DNA of 64,000 nucleotides, taken from NCBI RefSeq assembly GCF_030730925.1, contig NZ_JAVAMB010000025.1, forward strand, positions 1 to 64,000, read 5' to 3'. Below the pieces are notes generated by a model. The model searched no databases. It was not told the DNA's origin and saw only the letters and a list, made by a program, of their open reading frames with translations. The translations under genes and the position numbers were made by a program. This stretch comes from Flavobacterium sp. DG2-3 (GTDB taxonomy: Bacteria > Bacteroidota > Bacteroidia > Flavobacteriales > Flavobacteriaceae). Numbering within the stretch: position 1 is the first letter of the stretch; every line of letters begins with the position of its first letter. This document shows, one piece after another, positions 8,031-16,165 of this stretch.

Positions 8031-9413
8031 TTAAAATTTGAATCCGAGTTGCACATTAAAGAAAATACCATCTTTAGCATTCGGAGTAATATCGTTGATA
8101 AAGGCGCCAGTTTTGAAATACTGAAACCCGTTTGAAATGGATATATATTTATTGAAATTATAGGTTAAACTGGCCAAATAAGCTGTTCCAATATACCGTT
8201 TGTCTGACATGCTTCCTAAACGATTTAGACTTCCGCCTGGTCTGTAAACACCGTCTTCGAGTGAATATCGCCAGTTAAAAACTACATCAAGCTGGAACTG
8301 TAAGTTCGAAAGTAGATCCATCGTGGCATAAGGATGAATATCAATCAAGTTAACTGGCCCAATTTGTGGATTAAATCCGAAATAGCCTCCTTTTGGAAAA
8401 AGCGGATTAAAGGTCTGCAAATCGCCGTCGCCTTGAATTTTATCCCCCGAGATGTAATCGTTTCTAAGATTTATCGTAGGTTTAAATTTGGTGTTTTCAA
8501 ACATATATCCAACGTCTATAGAGCCTGTCCAAGCATTTATATTTCCCGAACCAAAAGTGCCAAATTGGTAAGCTGCTTCTAGATTGTAAATAAAACCGCC
8601 TCCGTATTTCCAGAATCTTGTGCCTATAGTATGCCTTCTTTCTGGAGCAATTCCTTCTTCAAAAACAGATCGATCTCTTCGTATTCCGAGATAATACAAA
8701 TCAAGATTTCCTGCTTTTGGAATGATTATTTTAGAATAAGCTCCCCAGAGATTCAGCTGTTTAGACATTTTATTATCAAAAACACCCGAATTCACAGCAT
8801 CCTGCATCATGGCAAAAGCATCGATGTAAAGCCTTTCAGAGGCATACATTATTTTTCCTCCAGTAAAATACAATCGGTCATTTCGTCCTTCCTGTACAGA
8901 AATTAATCTTCCAGAACCGTAGTCAAGTTCTTGTCTTCCAGCTCTGATGATTATTTTTTGATCTTCTTTTTGATAGACATTTACATCCAAAAAAAGATTC
9001 TGCACATTCAGCTGATCTTGATCTGTACCTATCGTTCCGTTGAATATTCCATCTTGCAAAGCGCTTCTAAGCTGTGCAAAGACGCGGACATTTTTTCCTA
9101 AATGAATATCAGCATGAAGATCATAGCGCTGGAGTATAAAATTGTTGCTGCCGGTATCAAATCTCCCCCAGTCTTCATTATTGAAATAAACATATTCATA
9201 TCGGGCTTCGCCGCCAATTGACATGTAAATGTCTTTTTCTTGATTTAACGGAATGAATTTTAATCGTTCGTAAAAATTTCTGTTCGAGTCTTTTAAGAAT
9301 TCATAATTTTCATCATAACGCATCAACTTAAAATTTTGAGCCGATGCAAAGCTTCCAAAAAAGAGAAAAAGAAAAAGTAATTTGGCGTTTGATATGGATT
9401 TTGCTGATTCCAA
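8031..9413 (-). CDS. Outer-membrane porin of the alginate-export family
   Basis: A 460-residue beta-barrel with a signal peptide (LLFLFLFFGSFASAQ). The region after it (FKLMRYDENYEFLKD, then FYERLKFIPL, SIGGEARYEYVYFN, LQRYDLHADIHLGKNVRVFAQL) is the pattern of the alginate-export outer-membrane domain used for passive export or uptake of small solutes and polymers. It ends in F-K-F, a typical C-terminal beta-signal. It lies 93 bp downstream of the YcaC-like gene and upstream of the M17-domain and amidohydrolase genes, so it may serve as the entry route for the substrate of these enzymes. Confidence 0.87.
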   Translation of the reverse strand: MESAKSISNAKLLFLFLFFGSFASAQNFKLMRYDENYEFLKDSNRNFYERLKFIPLNQEKDIYMSIGGEARYEYVYFNNEDWGRFDTGSNNFILQRYDLHADIHLGKNVRVFAQLRSALQDGIFNGTIGTDQDQLNVQNLFLDVNVYQKEDQKIIIRAGRQELDYGSGRLISVQEGRNDRLYFTGGKIMYASERLYIDAFAMMQDAVNSGVFDNKMSKQLNLWGAYSKIIIPKAGNLDLYYLGIRRDRSVFEEGIAPERRHTIGTRFWKYGGGFIYNLEAAYQFGTFGSGNINAWTGSIDVGYMFENTKFKPTINLRNDYISGDKIQGDGDLQTFNPLFPKGGYFGFNPQIGPVNLIDIHPYATMDLLSNLQFQLDVVFNWRYSLEDGVYRPGGSLNRLGSMSDKRYIGTAYLASLTYNFNKYISISNGFQYFKTGAFINDITPNAKDGIFFNVQLGFKF

Positions 9414-9506
9414 AATAATGAAGGCTTAGAGAGTTTGTTTTTATGGATTTCAAATTTCAAGTTTCAAGTTTGACATTGAAATTGAATTTTGAGATTGAAT
9501 TTTGAT

Positions 9507-10139
9507 TTAATGTTTCAACATGTTGTGTGCGTAGTGAATTCCTAAACCGTAAGAACCACCGTATTTTTTCATTAAAGAAGTCACAGGACCGTAAGTTGCT
9601 TCGCGTGCCCAGTCTCTTTGCAATTCTAATAAATATTGAATAGAAGTAATTGGAATTGCTCCAGCCTGAATCATTCTTTGTACAGAACGTTCGTGCGCTT
9701 CAACGCTTACGTCGCCGCATGCATCCGTAATAATGTAAACTTCGTAACCTTCTTCGATTGCCGATAAAGCTGGGCCAACAATACATACGCCAGTCCAAAG
9801 TCCAGCAAGAACAATTTTTTTCTTGTTTTTAGCCACAATTGCTTTATAAGCATTTTCATCTTCCCAAGTATTCATTGAAGTTCTGTCAATATATCCAGAA
9901 GTAGCAATTGGGTAAAACTCTTCAACTTCAGGAAAAACAGGTCCAGAGAAGCTTTCTTCTGCAACAGTAGTTACAACAGTTGCTACATCAAATATTTTTG
10001 ATGCTCCAGCTACAATTGCCACATTGGTACGTAATTCGCTTAATGGAATATTGTGTGTTGCAAAGGCCATTTGTCCTTCAAAATCGATTAATACTAATGC
10101 GTGATTGTCTGGTGATAATAAGTTAACTGATGGTTTCAT
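9507..10139 (-). CDS. Isochorismatase-fold cysteine hydrolase (YcaC-like)
   Basis: A 210-residue YcaC-type hydrolase. The catalytic Asp is Asp19 in LVLIDFEGQMAF and the nucleophile is Cys119 in GLWTGVCIVGPAL. The motif SFSGPVFPEV and the downstream ITDACGDVSVEAHER also match. Family members hydrolyse amides or imides; the substrate is unknown. A sigma54-type promoter (10174-10188) lies 36 nt upstream of the start codon, with the putative activator site at 10246-10259. It is the first gene of a possible operon that continues with the porin, M17-domain protein, amidohydrolase and DoxX. Confidence 0.92.
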   Translation of the reverse strand: MKPSVNLLSPDNHALVLIDFEGQMAFATHNIPLSELRTNVAIVAGASKIFDVATVVTTVAEESFSGPVFPEVEEFYPIATSGYIDRTSMNTWEDENAYKAIVAKNKKKIVLAGLWTGVCIVGPALSAIEEGYEVYIITDACGDVSVEAHERSVQRMIQAGAIPITSIQYLLELQRDWAREATYGPVTSLMKKYGGSYGLGIHYAHNMLKH

Positions 10140-10173
10140 ATTATTTGTTTTAAAATTTATTAATTGGTTTTTG

Positions 10174-10188
10174 GCTAATAAAATGCCA
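10174..10188 (-). promoter_or_regulatory. Sigma54-type promoter of the YcaC-like gene
   Basis: Read on the minus strand, TGGCATTTTATTAGC gives -24 GG (10187-10186), exactly ten bases, then -12 GC (10175-10174). The -12 G is 36 nt from the start codon at 10139. The TGGCA element matches the sigma54 -24 consensus well; the -12 half (TAGCC) is weaker. Confidence 0.7.
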
Positions 10189-10245
10189 TATTTTTAATTT
10201 ACTGCAGAACACTGTTTTAAGTTTCGAGCAGTGAAAAATTAGTAA

Positions 10246-10259
10246 CGATATATCGTAAT
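10246..10259. promoter_or_regulatory. Putative activator site (UAS) for the YcaC-like gene
   Basis: CGATATATCGTAAT fits the consensus CGATATWTCGYTAA seen at four other sigma54-type promoters here. Its first base is 59 bp upstream of the -24 GG. It is centred on the perfect 12-bp palindrome ACGATATATCGT (10245-10256), as expected for a dimeric Fis-type HTH. Confidence 0.6.
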
Positions 10260-10279
10260 TTTATTAAGGAGTTTTGATA

Positions 10280-10597
10280 TTAATGCGTAGAAAGTTTCTT
10301 AATCATTTCGGCAGAAACAGTATCGGCATAAATTCCAAAAGCGCTGGTTAAAACACCTTTTAGATTGTAGATTTCAGATTTAATTCCATAAACAATATCT
10401 TCATCTCCAGGATTGGTATCGCCTTCAAATCGGAATAAATATTCAATCTTGAATTCTTCTGGTGACATGCTCTGCGTATTGTTGTTGTAACGAATGCAGT
10501 TGCTGTCCAGATTAAAGTTTTCTGTAAAACCTTGTGTGCTCAGCCATTGCAAAGCTTCTACAACGGTATCAAAAGAGGGTTGCTGAAAATAACTCAT
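10280..10597 (-). CDS. Small Bacteroidota protein often named phosphoribosylpyrophosphate synthetase
   Basis: A 105-residue protein with the pattern ALQWLSTQGFTENFNLD ... MSPEEFKIEYLFRFEGDTNPGDEDIVYGI ... GVLTSAFGIYAD. I recognise this as a small Bacteroidota family whose usual database name is phosphoribosylpyrophosphate synthetase. It is far too short to be that enzyme and shows no PRPP loop, so the name should not be trusted. Function unknown. It lies 56 bp downstream of the alpha/beta hydrolase at 10654-11469, behind a hairpin terminator, so it would be read through or use its own promoter. Confidence 0.75.
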   Translation of the reverse strand: MSYFQQPSFDTVVEALQWLSTQGFTENFNLDSNCIRYNNNTQSMSPEEFKIEYLFRFEGDTNPGDEDIVYGIKSEIYNLKGVLTSAFGIYADTVSAEMIKKLSTH

Positions 10598-10615
10598 AAT
10601 TGAAGAGGATTAAAA

Positions 10616-10642
10616 CTGCCTGTAAACAACCTTTACAGGCAG
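10616..10642 (-). terminator. Hairpin terminator after the 10654-11469 hydrolase
   Basis: The 11-bp arms CTGCCTGTAAA (10616-10626) and TTTACAGGCAG (10632-10642) flank a 5-base loop and are followed on the minus strand by TTTTAA. The placement fits termination or attenuation of the upstream hydrolase transcript. Confidence 0.7.
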
Positions 10643-10653
10643 CGATTAATGAT

Positions 10654-11469
10654 TTATTTGATGAATTCTAAAATATCGTTATTGATAGTTTCAGCATTAA
10701 TTGTCGGCATACCGTGAGAGAATCCTGGGTACGAAATCAATTTTCCGTTTTTAAGTAATGCAGCTGACTTTGGCGCTTGATTGTAAGGAACAATTTGGTC
10801 GTCTTCTCCATGTAAAACCAAAACAGGGATATCCAAACTCTTTAAATCTTCTCTAAAATCGGTTTCAGAAAATGCTTTAATTCCTTCATAGTGCGATAAT
10901 ACAGAACCCATCATTCCTTGACGCCACCAATTTTGTTTGATCCCTTCTTGAACTTCTTGTCCTTCGCGGTTCCATCCGTAGAATGCAATAGGGAAGTCAT
11001 AAAAAAATTGTGCTCTGTTAGCGGCAGTTCCTTTTCTGATTTCGTCAAAAACTGACAATGGCACACCTTCAGGATTAGATTCGTTTTGAACCATTATTGG
11101 CGGTACAGCGCTAATGATAACCGCTTTTGCCACGCGTCCTTTTCCGTATTTTGCAGCGTAACGAATTACTTCACCGCCTCCGGTTGAGTGCCCTACGTGA
11201 ATAGCATTTTTTAAATCTAAAGCCTCTGCTAATTCAGCAATATCAGATGCGTAAGTTTCCATGTTGTTCCCTTCAGCAGCTTGGCTAGAACGTCCGTGTC
11301 CGCGGCGGTCGTGTGCAATAACTCTGTACCCTTTTTGAAGGAAGAACATCATTTGTGCATCCCAATCGTCACTTGATAAAGGCCATCCGTGGTGAAAAAC
11401 AATTGGCTGTCCAGTTCCCCAGTCTTTGTAATAAATTTGTGTTCCGTCTTTTACTGTAAATGTGCTCAT
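10654..11469 (-). CDS. Alpha/beta hydrolase (chloroperoxidase/arylesterase group)
   Basis: A 271-residue hydrolase. The oxyanion segment is FHHGWPLSSDDW, the nucleophile elbow is G-H-S-T-G with Ser95, the acid is in LHGEDDQIVPY and the His is in GFSHGMP. The HDRRGHGRSSQ motif is typical of the non-haem chloroperoxidase/esterase branch. The native substrate is unknown. Upstream lies a 534-bp gap that holds a 44-codon ORF (11624-11758), a sigma54-type promoter (11794-11808) and a UAS-like site (11866-11879). The hydrolase may therefore be the second gene of a sigma54-driven transcript, or use an unseen nearer promoter. Confidence 0.92.
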   Translation of the reverse strand: MSTFTVKDGTQIYYKDWGTGQPIVFHHGWPLSSDDWDAQMMFFLQKGYRVIAHDRRGHGRSSQAAEGNNMETYASDIAELAEALDLKNAIHVGHSTGGGEVIRYAAKYGKGRVAKAVIISAVPPIMVQNESNPEGVPLSVFDEIRKGTAANRAQFFYDFPIAFYGWNREGQEVQEGIKQNWWRQGMMGSVLSHYEGIKAFSETDFREDLKSLDIPVLVLHGEDDQIVPYNQAPKSAALLKNGKLISYPGFSHGMPTINAETINNDILEFIK

Positions 11470-11623
11470 GATTTTTTGATTTTAGGATTAATTTTATTTT
11501 TAAATATTTGAATAATTTGTAATTATGTTTAAACTTTTAACAAATAGATTATAGTTTGTTTATTGTTGTTAGGTTTCTGATGCAAACTTATCATGAAATG
11601 AAACAGCTGTCGATTAATCTAGA

Positions 11624-11758
11624 TTAAGAAGTGAAAAATCGACTTAAATTTTTTTGTTTATCGAAGTCTTTTCTGTGGAAGTTTGATTTTTCCTCGAACG
11701 AAATTGCGGGATCCCGACCTGAAAATGGCAGCCTAATTGTTTTCATATTTTTTAGCAT
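11624..11758 (-). CDS. Candidate 44-residue small protein behind a sigma54-type promoter
   Basis: The minus-strand ORF starts at the ATG at 11758 (or the ATG at 11746, behind an A-rich run) and ends with TAA at 11624. It reads MLKNMKTIRLPFSG ... DKQKNLSRFFTS and is basic and hydrophilic, with no membrane segment or recognised family. The first start is 37 nt from the -12 G of the sigma54-type promoter at 11794-11808, the same distance seen for annotated genes of this group. That position is the main reason to list it. It could also be a chance ORF inside a long leader. Confidence 0.4.
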   Translation of the reverse strand: MLKNMKTIRLPFSGRDPAISFEEKSNFHRKDFDKQKNLSRFFTS

Positions 11759-11793
11759 TCTTAAAGTGGTTTATTTGAATGCGATAACTATTG

Positions 11794-11808
11794 CCAATTA
11801 ACATGCCT
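11794..11808 (-). promoter_or_regulatory. Sigma54-type promoter upstream of the 44-codon ORF and the hydrolase
   Basis: Minus-strand AGGCATGTTAATTGG gives -24 GG (11807-11806), ten bases and GG at -12, followed by CA. It closely resembles the promoter at 35464-35478 (TGGCATGTAAATTGG). The nearest large gene starts 325 nt downstream, but a small ORF starts 37 nt downstream. Confidence 0.55.
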
Positions 11809-11865
11809 TATTTGCAGTGTCTTTATTTTAAAGGCTTTGATTAAAAATGGGTATTTTTTTATTTA

Positions 11866-11879
11866 CGATATTTCGTTAA
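11866..11879. promoter_or_regulatory. Putative activator site (UAS)
   Basis: CGATATTTCGTTAA is a perfect match to the consensus CGATATWTCGYTAA. Its first base is 59 bp upstream of the -24 GG at 11807. The rest of the 11470-12003 gap holds a TTAATCTAGATTAA palindrome (11614-11627) and nothing else recognised. Confidence 0.6.
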
Positions 11880-11972
11880 TTTATGAGTAATTCGCTTTTT
11901 TGCTCATAAAATTGGATTTGCCTTTTATAAAATAAAAATGAAGATTAGTTAAAATAAATACAAAATAGTATG

Positions 11973-11980
11973 TACTTTTG
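11973..11980 (+). promoter_or_regulatory. Housekeeping -7 element (TACTTTTG) of the copper locus
   Basis: TACTTTTG matches the Bacteroidota TAnnTTTG element exactly and is followed by CCACC. No good TTG -33 element was found at 17-23 bp upstream. Transcription would start near 11986, about 18 nt before the TTG start codon at 12004, which supports that unusual start. Confidence 0.6.
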
Positions 11981-12003
11981 CCACCAAACTATTTGAACAA
12001 GCA

Positions 12004-12381
12004 TTGAAAAGGTTAATCATTATAGCACTTTCTATTTTAATACTGTCGCCATCTTTTGGCAGCTTGTTCGTTTATGCTTCTTTTAAAATCAATCAGAAAG
12101 AAATTGCTCAAACCATTTGCGTTCAGCGTAAACAGGCTTTTAATAGCTGTAACGGGCGATGCGAACTTCAAAAAAGCATTAAAAAATATTCTGATAACGA
12201 AAGAAAAATGCAGGACAGCTTAAAAGACAAACTAGAGCTTGTTTATGTTCAAAACACTGCAGAAATCAATCTTAACGTAATTCCAGTTATCGAATCAAAA
12301 GATAACGCTTCTATTTTGTTCGAAAAGAAACCAATCGGGGCTTCTTCTCCTACTTTTCATCCTCCGCTCTACACGGTTTAG
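12004..12381 (+). CDS. Small membrane-anchored C-x-G-x-C protein, first gene of the copper locus
   Basis: A 125-residue protein read from a TTG codon (no in-frame ATG lies between it and the promoter). It has one N-terminal hydrophobic segment (residues 3-25), then FKINQKEIAQTICVQRKQAF and the motif S-C-N-G-R-C-E-L-Q-K. The rest is charged and ends in a Pro-containing FHPPLY. It is a clear paralogue of 15786-16154, sharing FKxNQxxI, one Cys about ten residues before C-x-G-x-C, and a C-terminal PP. Three closely spaced Cys suggest metal or disulfide chemistry at the outer face of the inner membrane. The family is unnamed to my knowledge. Its place in an MbnP/MbnH/OprC-type locus points to copper handling. 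Confidence 0.8.
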   Translation: MKRLIIIALSILILSPSFGSLFVYASFKINQKEIAQTICVQRKQAFNSCNGRCELQKSIKKYSDNERKMQDSLKDKLELVYVQNTAEINLNVIPVIESKDNASILFEKKPIGASSPTFHPPLYTV

Positions 12382-12720
12382 GATCAACATTAGTTTTTAA
12401 ATTCCAATATTTAAATTCCAAATTCCAAACTTTTGAAATTCCAATTTTTTAAAATTCCAAATTCCAATTTGGAATCTGAATTTCGAATTGTTTTACTTTT
12501 TCGCTTAGCGCAGATTTAAAATCTTGGCTTATCGATATTAAGTAATTATTTTTTTGGAACTGATTTTGATCTTCTTTTTGTAAGTGAAGAAAATAGCTTT
12601 ATGCAATCTTCATTTGCGTTGCCATTTCTTGGCTTATTTTAACAGCATTTGGCCTTTTTGCTATTCAAAAAATTATGGCTTAATGTTATATTGTAAACGT
12701 TTTTTTATAACATTCATCAA
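12382..12720. other. Intergenic region with AAATTCCAA repeats
   Basis: Bases 12390-12490 are a run of degenerate AATTCCAA units that can pair with GGAATTTG-like words such as TTTGGAATC. The remainder is AT-rich with no ORF, and nothing was recognised near the start at 12721 except an AT-rich leader. The gap may hold a promoter, but no clear TAnnTTTG was identified. Confidence 0.5.
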
Positions 12721-13644
12721 ATGAAATCTTTTAATTTTTGGATAATCGCACTGTTATTCGCGGTTACTTCCTGTACAATTGATAAAACAGATTACGAAGC
12801 AGAAACGGGTTCTGAAGTTCCTGAAAGTTACGAATTTAAAGAAGCTACTTCGCTTACAAGCGGAAACTATAAAATTAGTATAGAAGCTTTAAACGGAGCA
12901 TTTTACAAAGGCTACAATGAGCTTCGTCTGAAAATTACCAATACTCAAAACAACCAAGAGCTAACAACTGCTGCAGTGACTTTTCTGCCAATATTGAGTA
13001 ATGCAGACGGAAGCAAAAGTTCATGTCCGCATGAGTACAATGTTACTTATGATGCTACAAATAAATACTACAGCGGTTATTCTGTTTTTACAGGAGAAAG
13101 CACTACAAAGGCTAGTTGGAAATTGTACATCAGTTTTACGGCCGACAACCAAAAGTATGAGATCAATAAAGATGTTACTGTTGAAAAACAAAGCAATAAA
13201 AACCTCAATATGACTGCTTTTGCAGGAAATGATGGAGAACAATACGTAATTGCATTGGTTTCGCCTCAAAAACCTACCGTTTCAGAAAATGCGTTGGTTG
13301 CTGGCATTTATAAGTATAACAAACCAACAACACCTGCGGGAACTTTTCCAGATCCGTCGCAGTTTTCTTATTCAGAAGTTGCGGGCTATACATTAAAATT
13401 AGATCCGAGAATGCCTGAGCCTTCAATGGGAAATCACTCTTCGCCAAACAATAAAGATTTAACTCAGGAAACTGACGGCTTGTATCATGGTGTTGTGAAT
13501 TATACGATGACAGGAAACTGGACATTGAACTTCATTATGATGAACCAAAACGGTTTGATCGTAAAAGGAACGATAGTTCCGACGGATCATACGCCTGGTG
13601 TCGAAGGTGTGAAAAGTGAACTTTATATTGATACTTTATTCTAA
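12721..13644 (+). CDS. Copper-locus lipoprotein with Met/His-rich YtkA-like C-terminal half
   Basis: A 307-residue lipoprotein (lipobox FAVTSC near residue 18). Two Ig-like halves are suggested. The first covers about residues 45-150 and contains a GAFYKGYNELRLKI strand and SKSSCPHEYN. The second has LDPRMPEPSMGNHSSPNN followed by GLYHGVVNYTMTGNWTLNF, a pattern like the FixH/YtkA periplasmic fold where Met and His residues precede SPNN. Such Met/His clusters often bind Cu(I), but binding here is inferred. The TonB receptor gene starts 4 bp after its stop, so the two are translationally linked. It probably acts as a surface or periplasmic copper-binding partner of the receptor. Confidence 0.75.
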   Translation: MKSFNFWIIALLFAVTSCTIDKTDYEAETGSEVPESYEFKEATSLTSGNYKISIEALNGAFYKGYNELRLKITNTQNNQELTTAAVTFLPILSNADGSKSSCPHEYNVTYDATNKYYSGYSVFTGESTTKASWKLYISFTADNQKYEINKDVTVEKQSNKNLNMTAFAGNDGEQYVIALVSPQKPTVSENALVAGIYKYNKPTTPAGTFPDPSQFSYSEVAGYTLKLDPRMPEPSMGNHSSPNNKDLTQETDGLYHGVVNYTMTGNWTLNFIMMNQNGLIVKGTIVPTDHTPGVEGVKSELYIDTLF

Positions 13645-13648
13645 TAAC

Positions 13649-15628
13649 ATGAAATATATTATAATGCTGCTTTTTTTTGAAATTTCAGTTACAGCTCAAA
13701 ATCAACATGCACATCACGATAGCATAAAAAAATTAGAAGAAGTAACGGTAAAAAGTGCGACTAAAAAGAAAATTGAAACAGAGATGAAAATGGCTGTTTC
13801 GGTAGATGAATTTTTGTCTTCGTCAGATAATATCAGTTTTATAAAACGTGGGGCTTATGCTTGGGAGCCTTTATTGAACAATATGAGTACCGAACGTTCG
13901 ACAGTTACGATTGACGGAATGCACGTTTTTGGCGCTTGTACCGATAAAATGGATCCGATTACATCTTATGTGGAAAGCAATAATCTGGCAGCAATTGATA
14001 TTAAATCAGGACAGGAGGGAAGCCTCCACGGTTCGACCATTGCAGGAAGCATCGATTTAAAAAGAAAAAGCACGCAGTTCGGACTTCAGAAAAAATGGAA
14101 TGGTGCTTACCAAACGGGATTTGAGTTTAATAATAAGCAGTTTTTCAATTTAGGAAATGTATCTTATTCAGGAACTAAATTTGTTGCCGATGGAAGTATT
14201 TCTTATCGAACAGCAGATAATTATTCTGATGGAAACAACGATGAAGTAAAACATTCGCAATACAATAAATTCAACACTTCGTTGGGATTGGCATATAAAA
14301 CCAGTGAATTGTCTTCGTTAAGATTGGACGCTATTTTTGATATGGCAAAAAATGTGGGATATCCTGCATTGCCAATGGATTTGTGGCTTTCACGTGCGTT
14401 AATTACTTCTGTGGCTTACAAGCAATTGTTTGAAGAAGGATTAGTAAGAGTAGTCGATACAAAAATATATTTTAATACCATTGAGCATTATATGGACGAC
14501 ACGACGCGACCAGAAAACTTGGTTCACATGGATATGCCAGGCTGGAGCACAACTTACGGATTGGTTTCGAAAGCGAATTTGAAAAAGGACGATTACTCTT
14601 CTGAAATTCAGTTGAATGCTTACGATAATCTTTCTATTGCAGAAATGCGCATGTATCCGCAAGATCGAAGCGAAAGAACCATGTTTGCCTACAGTTGGCC
14701 TTGGGTTACGACACGTTTTGCCGGACTTTCGATGAATAATTCTTGGGATCTTTCAGAAAGAAGTCAGGTGAATTTGGGCGGTTCTTTGGGAGTGAATTAC
14801 AATTATTCGAAGTATATAGAATTCAACTGGATTTTTCATCCAGGAGCGCCTCAAGAAAAAACGAGATTTCTGCCAAGTTTAAATGCGGGATATCATTTAA
14901 ACATCGATCAGTTTAATTTTTCTGTAGGAACAGGTTACGGCCATAGAGCTCCTTCTGTTTCTGAAGGTTACGGTTATTATATCTACAATAGTTTTGACCG
15001 TTACGATTATATCGGAGATCCGAATTTGAAAAATGAAATCTCGTATGAAGGAAATGCGAGTGCAGGGTTTAAAAACGAAAGATTAAGCATTCAAGGAAAA
15101 ATAAACTATTTCTACATTCAGAATTATATTATTGGTAAAATCTTGAGTCTCGGAAGTCCGATGAATTATCAGTCGGTTGGAGTTAAAGGTTATACATCTT
15201 TAGATTATGCCACGCTTTTAAATATGTCTGCCAATGTGAGTTACGATATCTTGGAGCACCTGCACTGGAAAGGAACGCTGACTTATGCGCGCGGAATGGA
15301 TGATAAAGGAGGAAATCTGCCATTTATCCGTCCGTTAAGTTATCTGACTTCATTGCATTATATGTATAAAAATTTCGGAATCCAGACTTCTGTCAATGGC
15401 GATTTTGAGCAGATTAATTACAGTCCAGAATATGGCGAAGATTTAACTGGTGCTTACGCAATCTGGAATATTTCTGCTGATTATTCTTTTAAAATCAATA
15501 AAGTAAAAAGCACGATTCAGGTTGGTGCCGAGAATTTATTAAACGAATATTACAGCACTTATGCCGACTGGGGAAATATTCCGAGAATGGGACGTAATAT
15601 TTTCACGTCTTTAAAAGTGAATTTTTAA
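13649..15628 (+). CDS. TonB-dependent copper receptor of the OprC/NosA type
   Basis: A 659-residue outer-membrane receptor, started at the ATG at 13649 that follows the lipoprotein stop (the 13616 reading only adds overlap). The signal peptide ends near VTAQ and is followed by a His-rich NQHAHHD. The plug contains GACTDKMDP, giving Cys97-x3-Met101. The barrel contains IEHYMDD with His280-x-Met282. These are the CxxxM and HxM elements that form the copper site in Pseudomonas OprC (established for that protein). The barrel ends in SLKVNF. It is expected to import copper, or a copper complex, in a TonB-dependent way. The neighbouring MbnP and MbnH-like genes support this. Confidence 0.88.
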   Translation: MKYIIMLLFFEISVTAQNQHAHHDSIKKLEEVTVKSATKKKIETEMKMAVSVDEFLSSSDNISFIKRGAYAWEPLLNNMSTERSTVTIDGMHVFGACTDKMDPITSYVESNNLAAIDIKSGQEGSLHGSTIAGSIDLKRKSTQFGLQKKWNGAYQTGFEFNNKQFFNLGNVSYSGTKFVADGSISYRTADNYSDGNNDEVKHSQYNKFNTSLGLAYKTSELSSLRLDAIFDMAKNVGYPALPMDLWLSRALITSVAYKQLFEEGLVRVVDTKIYFNTIEHYMDDTTRPENLVHMDMPGWSTTYGLVSKANLKKDDYSSEIQLNAYDNLSIAEMRMYPQDRSERTMFAYSWPWVTTRFAGLSMNNSWDLSERSQVNLGGSLGVNYNYSKYIEFNWIFHPGAPQEKTRFLPSLNAGYHLNIDQFNFSVGTGYGHRAPSVSEGYGYYIYNSFDRYDYIGDPNLKNEISYEGNASAGFKNERLSIQGKINYFYIQNYIIGKILSLGSPMNYQSVGVKGYTSLDYATLLNMSANVSYDILEHLHWKGTLTYARGMDDKGGNLPFIRPLSYLTSLHYMYKNFGIQTSVNGDFEQINYSPEYGEDLTGAYAIWNISADYSFKINKVKSTIQVGAENLLNEYYSTYADWGNIPRMGRNIFTSLKVNF

Positions 15629-15633
15629 TTAGA

Positions 15634-15758
15634 ATATAGAGAATAGAAAATAGAATATAGAGAATAGAAAAAAACTAGTTTATAAGACATAGCCTCTATG
15701 TTTTATTACAAGTGAAACGCCTTTTATAGATTCCTAAAAATCTATGTTTCTATGTGTT
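15634..15758. repeat. Dispersed palindromic repeat, copy C (left end degraded)
   Basis: The core AAACTAGTTT, the GTGAAACGCCTTTTAT block and the right end CTATGTTTCTATGTGT (15742-15757) match the other copies. The left terminal repeat is missing and is replaced by two direct copies of AGAATATAGAGAATAGAAAA (from about 15633). It lies between the receptor and the second small membrane protein. Confidence 0.8.
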
Positions 15759-15785
15759 AAAAAAAATCAACTCAAAGAGTAAAAA

Positions 15786-16154
15786 ATGAAAAAAGTTTTT
15801 AGTATCACAATGACGATTTTGTTCCTGCTGGTTTCTTTCCAGCAGGCGCTTATCATTGTGCACTTTAAACTGAATCAGAATGCCATAGAAAAAGAATTTT
15901 GTGAAAACAAAGCAAAACCAGAACTGCAATGTCATGGTAAATGCCATTTAAAGAAAGAACTTCAGGACACAGAAAAAAACACCGATCTAGAATTGAGAAG
16001 CATCAGTAAACAGATTGATATCGCTTTAATTTCTAATATTGAATTTGCTGTTTTGACTCCGAAAGATATAAACGCTAAAAAGGTTTTTCTTTATAAAGAA
16101 TATGGTCAGACAGAGCCTTGCCTTGAAATTTTTGTACCGCCGCCTATTTTATAA
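15786..16154 (+). CDS. Second small membrane-anchored C-x-G-x-C protein of the copper locus
   Basis: A 122-residue paralogue of 12004-12381. A hydrophobic N-terminal segment (about 5-26) precedes HFKLNQNAIEKEFCENKAKP, then Q-C-H-G-K-C-H-L-K-K. Here the C-x-G-x-C motif is flanked by two His, which makes a metal site more plausible. The tail ends in PPPIL. It is bounded by two copies of the dispersed repeat (15634-15758 and 16166-16300). Having two paralogues, one on each side of the lipoprotein-receptor pair, suggests a local duplication or two different partner proteins. No named family is recognised. Confidence 0.82.
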   Translation: MKKVFSITMTILFLLVSFQQALIIVHFKLNQNAIEKEFCENKAKPELQCHGKCHLKKELQDTEKNTDLELRSISKQIDIALISNIEFAVLTPKDINAKKVFLYKEYGQTEPCLEIFVPPPIL

Positions 16155-16165
16155 TTTTATTTTTT

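Noticed and set aside
10610..10650. GG-N10-GC spacing in front of the 10280-10597 gene.
   Set aside because: The match lies entirely within the terminator hairpin of the preceding gene, so the spacing is likely a coincidence of the stem.
13616..13648. Longer N-terminus of the copper receptor starting at 13616.
   Set aside because: It overlaps the lipoprotein gene, adds no conserved residues and hides the signal peptide; the ATG at 13649 is better.
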